Assembly (NCBI GenBank): GCA_947652605.1
Contig: CANTFG010000117.1
Span: 28,398-92,397 of the forward strand
From: Elmis aenea
Lineage: Eukaryota; Arthropoda; Insecta; Coleoptera; Elmidae
Reading direction: 5' to 3'
DNA: 64,000 nucleotides
The notes under the pieces were generated by a model. That model was not told the DNA's origin and made no database searches. It saw nothing but the letters and a program-made list of their open reading frames with translations. The translations under genes were made by a program, and so were the position numbers. This document shows positions 61,759 to 64,000 of this stretch, piece by piece; position 1 is the stretch's first letter; every line of letters begins with the position of its first letter.

Positions 61759-64000
61759 GCACGGTATTTTTAGGAAATTATTAAAAATTAAAACCAGCTC
61801 ATTGAAAGACATATGCAAAACAATTGTATTCATGTAAAGAGGCGATGGATAAACTGTTCCTGTGATATACAAATCAATAATTAAAATTGTTTAGAAATAG
61901 TCGCTCAAGGAACATATGTATTAACTAAAGCACGGTATATTTAGGAAATTATTAAAAATTAAAACCAGCTCATTGAAAGACATATGCAAAACAATTGTAT
62001 TCATGTAAAAAAGCGATGGATAAACTGTTCCTGTGATATACAAATCAATAATTAAAATTGTTTAGAAATAGTCGCTCAAGGAACATATGTATTAACTAAA
62101 GCACGGTATTTTTAGGAAATTATTAAAAATTAAAACCAGCTCATTGAAAGACATATGCAAAACAATTGTATTCATGTAAAGAAGCGATGGATAAATTGTT
62201 CCTGTGATATACAAATCAATAATTAAAATTGTTTAGAAATAGTCGCTCAAGGAACATATGTATTAACTAAAGCACGGTATTTTTAGGAAATTATTAAAAA
62301 TTAAAACCAGCTCATTGAAAGACATATGCAAAACAATTGTATTCATGTAAAGAGGCGATGGATAAACTGTTTCTGTGATATACAAATCAATAATTAAAAT
62401 TGTTTCGAAATAGTCGCTCAAGGAACATATGTATTAACTAAAGCACGGTATTTTTAGGAAATTATTAAAAATTAAAACCAGCTCATTGAAAGACATATGC
62501 AAAACAATTGTATTCATGTAAAGAGGCGATGGATAAACTGTTTCTGTGATATACAAATCAATAGTTGAAATTGTTTCGAAATAGTCGCTCAAGGAACATA
62601 TGTATTAACTAAAGCACGGTATTTTTAGGAAATTATTAAAAATTAAAACCAGCTTATTGAAAGACATATGCAAAACAATTGTATTCATGTAAAGAGGCGA
62701 TGGATAAACTGTTCCTGTGATATACAAATCAATAATTAAAATTGTTTAGAAATAGTCGCTCAAGGAACATATGTATTAACTAAAGCACGGTATTTTTAGG
62801 AAATTATTAAAAATTAAAACCAGCTCATTGAAAGACATATGCAAAACAATTGTATTCATGTAAAGAGGCGATGGATAAACTGTTTCTGTGATATACAAAT
62901 CAATAATTAAAATTGTTTCGAAATAGTCGCTCAAGGAACATATGTATTAACTAAAGCACGGTATTTTTAGGAAATTATTAAAAATTTAAACCAGCTCATT
63001 AAAAGACATATGCAAAACAATTGTATTCATGTAAAGTGGCGATGGATAAACTGTTTCTGTGATATACAAATCAATAATTAAAATTGTTTCGAAATAGTCG
63101 CTCAAGGAACATATGTATTAACTAAAGCACGGTATTTTTAGGAAATTATTAAAAATTAAAACCAGCTCATTGAAAGACATATGCAAAACAATTGTATTCA
63201 TGTAAAGAGGCGATGGATAAACTGTTCCTGTGATATACAAATCAATAATTAAAATTGTTTAGAAATAGTCGCTCAAGGAACATATGTATTAACTAAAGCA
63301 CGGTATTTTTAGGAAATTATTAAAAATTAAAACCAGCTCATTGAAAGACATATGCAAAACAATTGTATTCATGTAAAGAGGCGATGGATAAACTGTTTCT
63401 GTGATATACAAATCAATAATTAAAATTGTTTAGAAATAGTCGCTCAAGGAACATATGTATTAACTAAAGCACGGTATTTTTAGGAAATTATTAAAAATTT
63501 AAACCAGCTCATTAAAAGACATATGCAAAACAATTGTATTCATGTAAAGTGGCGATGGATAAACTGTTTCTGTGATATACAAATCAATAATTAAAATTGT
63601 TTCGAAATAGTCGCTCAAGGAACATATGTATTAACTAAAGCACGGTATTTTTAGGAAAGTATTAAAAATTTAAACCAGCTCATTAAAAGACATATGCAAA
63701 ACAATTGTATTCATGTAAAGTGGCGATGGATAAACTGTTTCTGTGATATACAAATCAATAATTAAAATTGTTTCGAAATAGTCGCTCAAGGAACATATGT
63801 ATTAACTAAAGCGCGGTATTTTTAGGAAATTATTAAAAATTAAAACCAGCTCATTGAAAGACATATGCAAAACAATTGTATTCATGTAAAGAGGCGATGG
63901 ATAAACTGTTTCTGTGATATACAAATCAATAATTAAAATTGTTTCGAAATAGTCGCTCAAGGAACATATGTATTAACTAAAGCACGGTATTTTTAGGAAA
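61759..64000 (+). repeat. Array region VIII: 13 monomers plus 19 bp, Region I-like types
   Basis: The stretch is 13 x 171 bp + 19 bp. It opens with GTATATTTAGG and GTAAAAAAGCG, then GAAGCG with GATAAATTG, a pair also seen at 22434-22760 and 8230-8480. T101 types, T32/A46/T82 monomers near 63000 and 63520, an AAAGTATT near 63656 and a GCGCGG at 63811 follow, so the end resembles region VI. The window stops 19 bp into a monomer that starts at 63982, and the array continues beyond it. Confidence 0.85.

Larger units (their letters stand above)
1..64000. repeat. Satellite DNA array, 171-bp monomer, 374 copies plus 19 bp
   Basis: The window is a head-to-tail array from first to last base. The hexamer GCACGG (or a close variant) recurs at 1, 172, 343, 514 and so on to 63982, with a spacing of 171 bp except where a small indel is present. 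Region lengths add up to 374 full monomers plus 19 bp, with a net +27 bp from about 29 indels. No monomer is inverted and no other sequence interrupts the array. The consensus is about 71% A+T. The unit length is close to one nucleosome plus linker, which is common among centromeric satellites. A centromeric or pericentromeric role is inferred from this and is not shown by the sequence. I do not recognise the family. Both ends run off the window, so the true array is longer. Confidence 0.99.

Noticed and set aside
1..64000. Primate alpha satellite, suggested by the 171-bp unit
   Set aside because: The monomer lacks recognisable alpha-satellite sequence and is far more AT-rich. Only the length agrees.
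1..64000. CRISPR array
   Set aside because: The repeats are contiguous 171-bp units without unique spacers, and there are no cas genes.
1..64000. Telomeric or simple-sequence repeat, rDNA spacer, or transposon internal tandem repeat
   Set aside because: There is no short telomere-type unit, no rRNA sequence, no terminal repeats and no coding remnants. None of the 374 units is interrupted by foreign sequence.
1..64000. A previously undescribed defence, mobile or RNA system hidden in the array
   Set aside because: I followed the array on the + strand and considered the reverse complement through the monomer. All sequence is accounted for by the 171-bp unit and its variants, with no leftover segment to host such a system.

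Overview
The whole window is one uninterrupted tandem array of a 171-bp AT-rich satellite. I count 374 complete monomers plus a 19-bp partial copy at the right edge (374 x 171 = 63,954, plus a net +27 bp from about 29 small indels, plus 19). All copies are in the same orientation. I found no gene, RNA gene, transposon, CRISPR array or unique sequence. Taking the phase that starts at base 1 (GCACGG), the hand-built consensus has 49 G+C of 171 (about 29% GC) and stop codons recur in the reading frames. An array like this belongs to a eukaryotic chromosome, most likely pericentromeric, centromeric or other heterochromatin. I do not recognise the family and cannot name the species. The 171-bp length equals that of primate alpha satellite, but the sequence does not match it. 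CpG is not depleted, which weakly favours an organism without heavy CpG methylation, such as many insects.

Monomers differ from each other by a few recurrent substitutions (monomer positions 3, 7, 10, 20, 32, 38, 46, 82, 83, 96, 101, 106, 125, 134, 135, 157, 163). These diagnostic sites show that the array is a mosaic of multi-monomer blocks rather than one regular higher-order repeat (HOR). Layout: 1-4458 (26 monomers) holds 7- and 5-monomer cassettes; 4459-9421 and 9938-14902 are two copies of a 29-monomer segment, separated by a 3-monomer spacer; 14903-23452 (50 monomers) is a patchwork of shorter duplications; 23453-24307 is a 5-monomer transition; 24308-28410, 28411-32515 and 32516-34567 are two 24-monomer copies and a shortened 12-monomer copy; 34568-37645, 37646-39526 and 39527-42604 are an 18-, an 11- and an 18-monomer copy; 42605-48253 (33 monomers) is mixed; 48254-50816 and 58170-61758 carry a 9-monomer HOR and flank 50817-58169, a 43-monomer block with a 13/26-monomer period; 61759-64000 returns to monomer types seen in the first 23 kb.

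All block offsets I measured are whole multiples of 171 bp plus identifiable indels (6, 9, 11, 13, 16, 17, 18, 19, 23, 24, 26, 32 and 58 monomers). At least two junctions lie inside a single hybrid monomer (38330-38500 and 58170-58340). This is what in-register unequal exchange leaves behind. The most useful leads are these junctions, an indel hotspot at one palindrome, a polymorphic motif that partly resembles the CENP-B box, and a run of private 1-bp indels that may be assembly error. I found no new protein- or RNA-based system.
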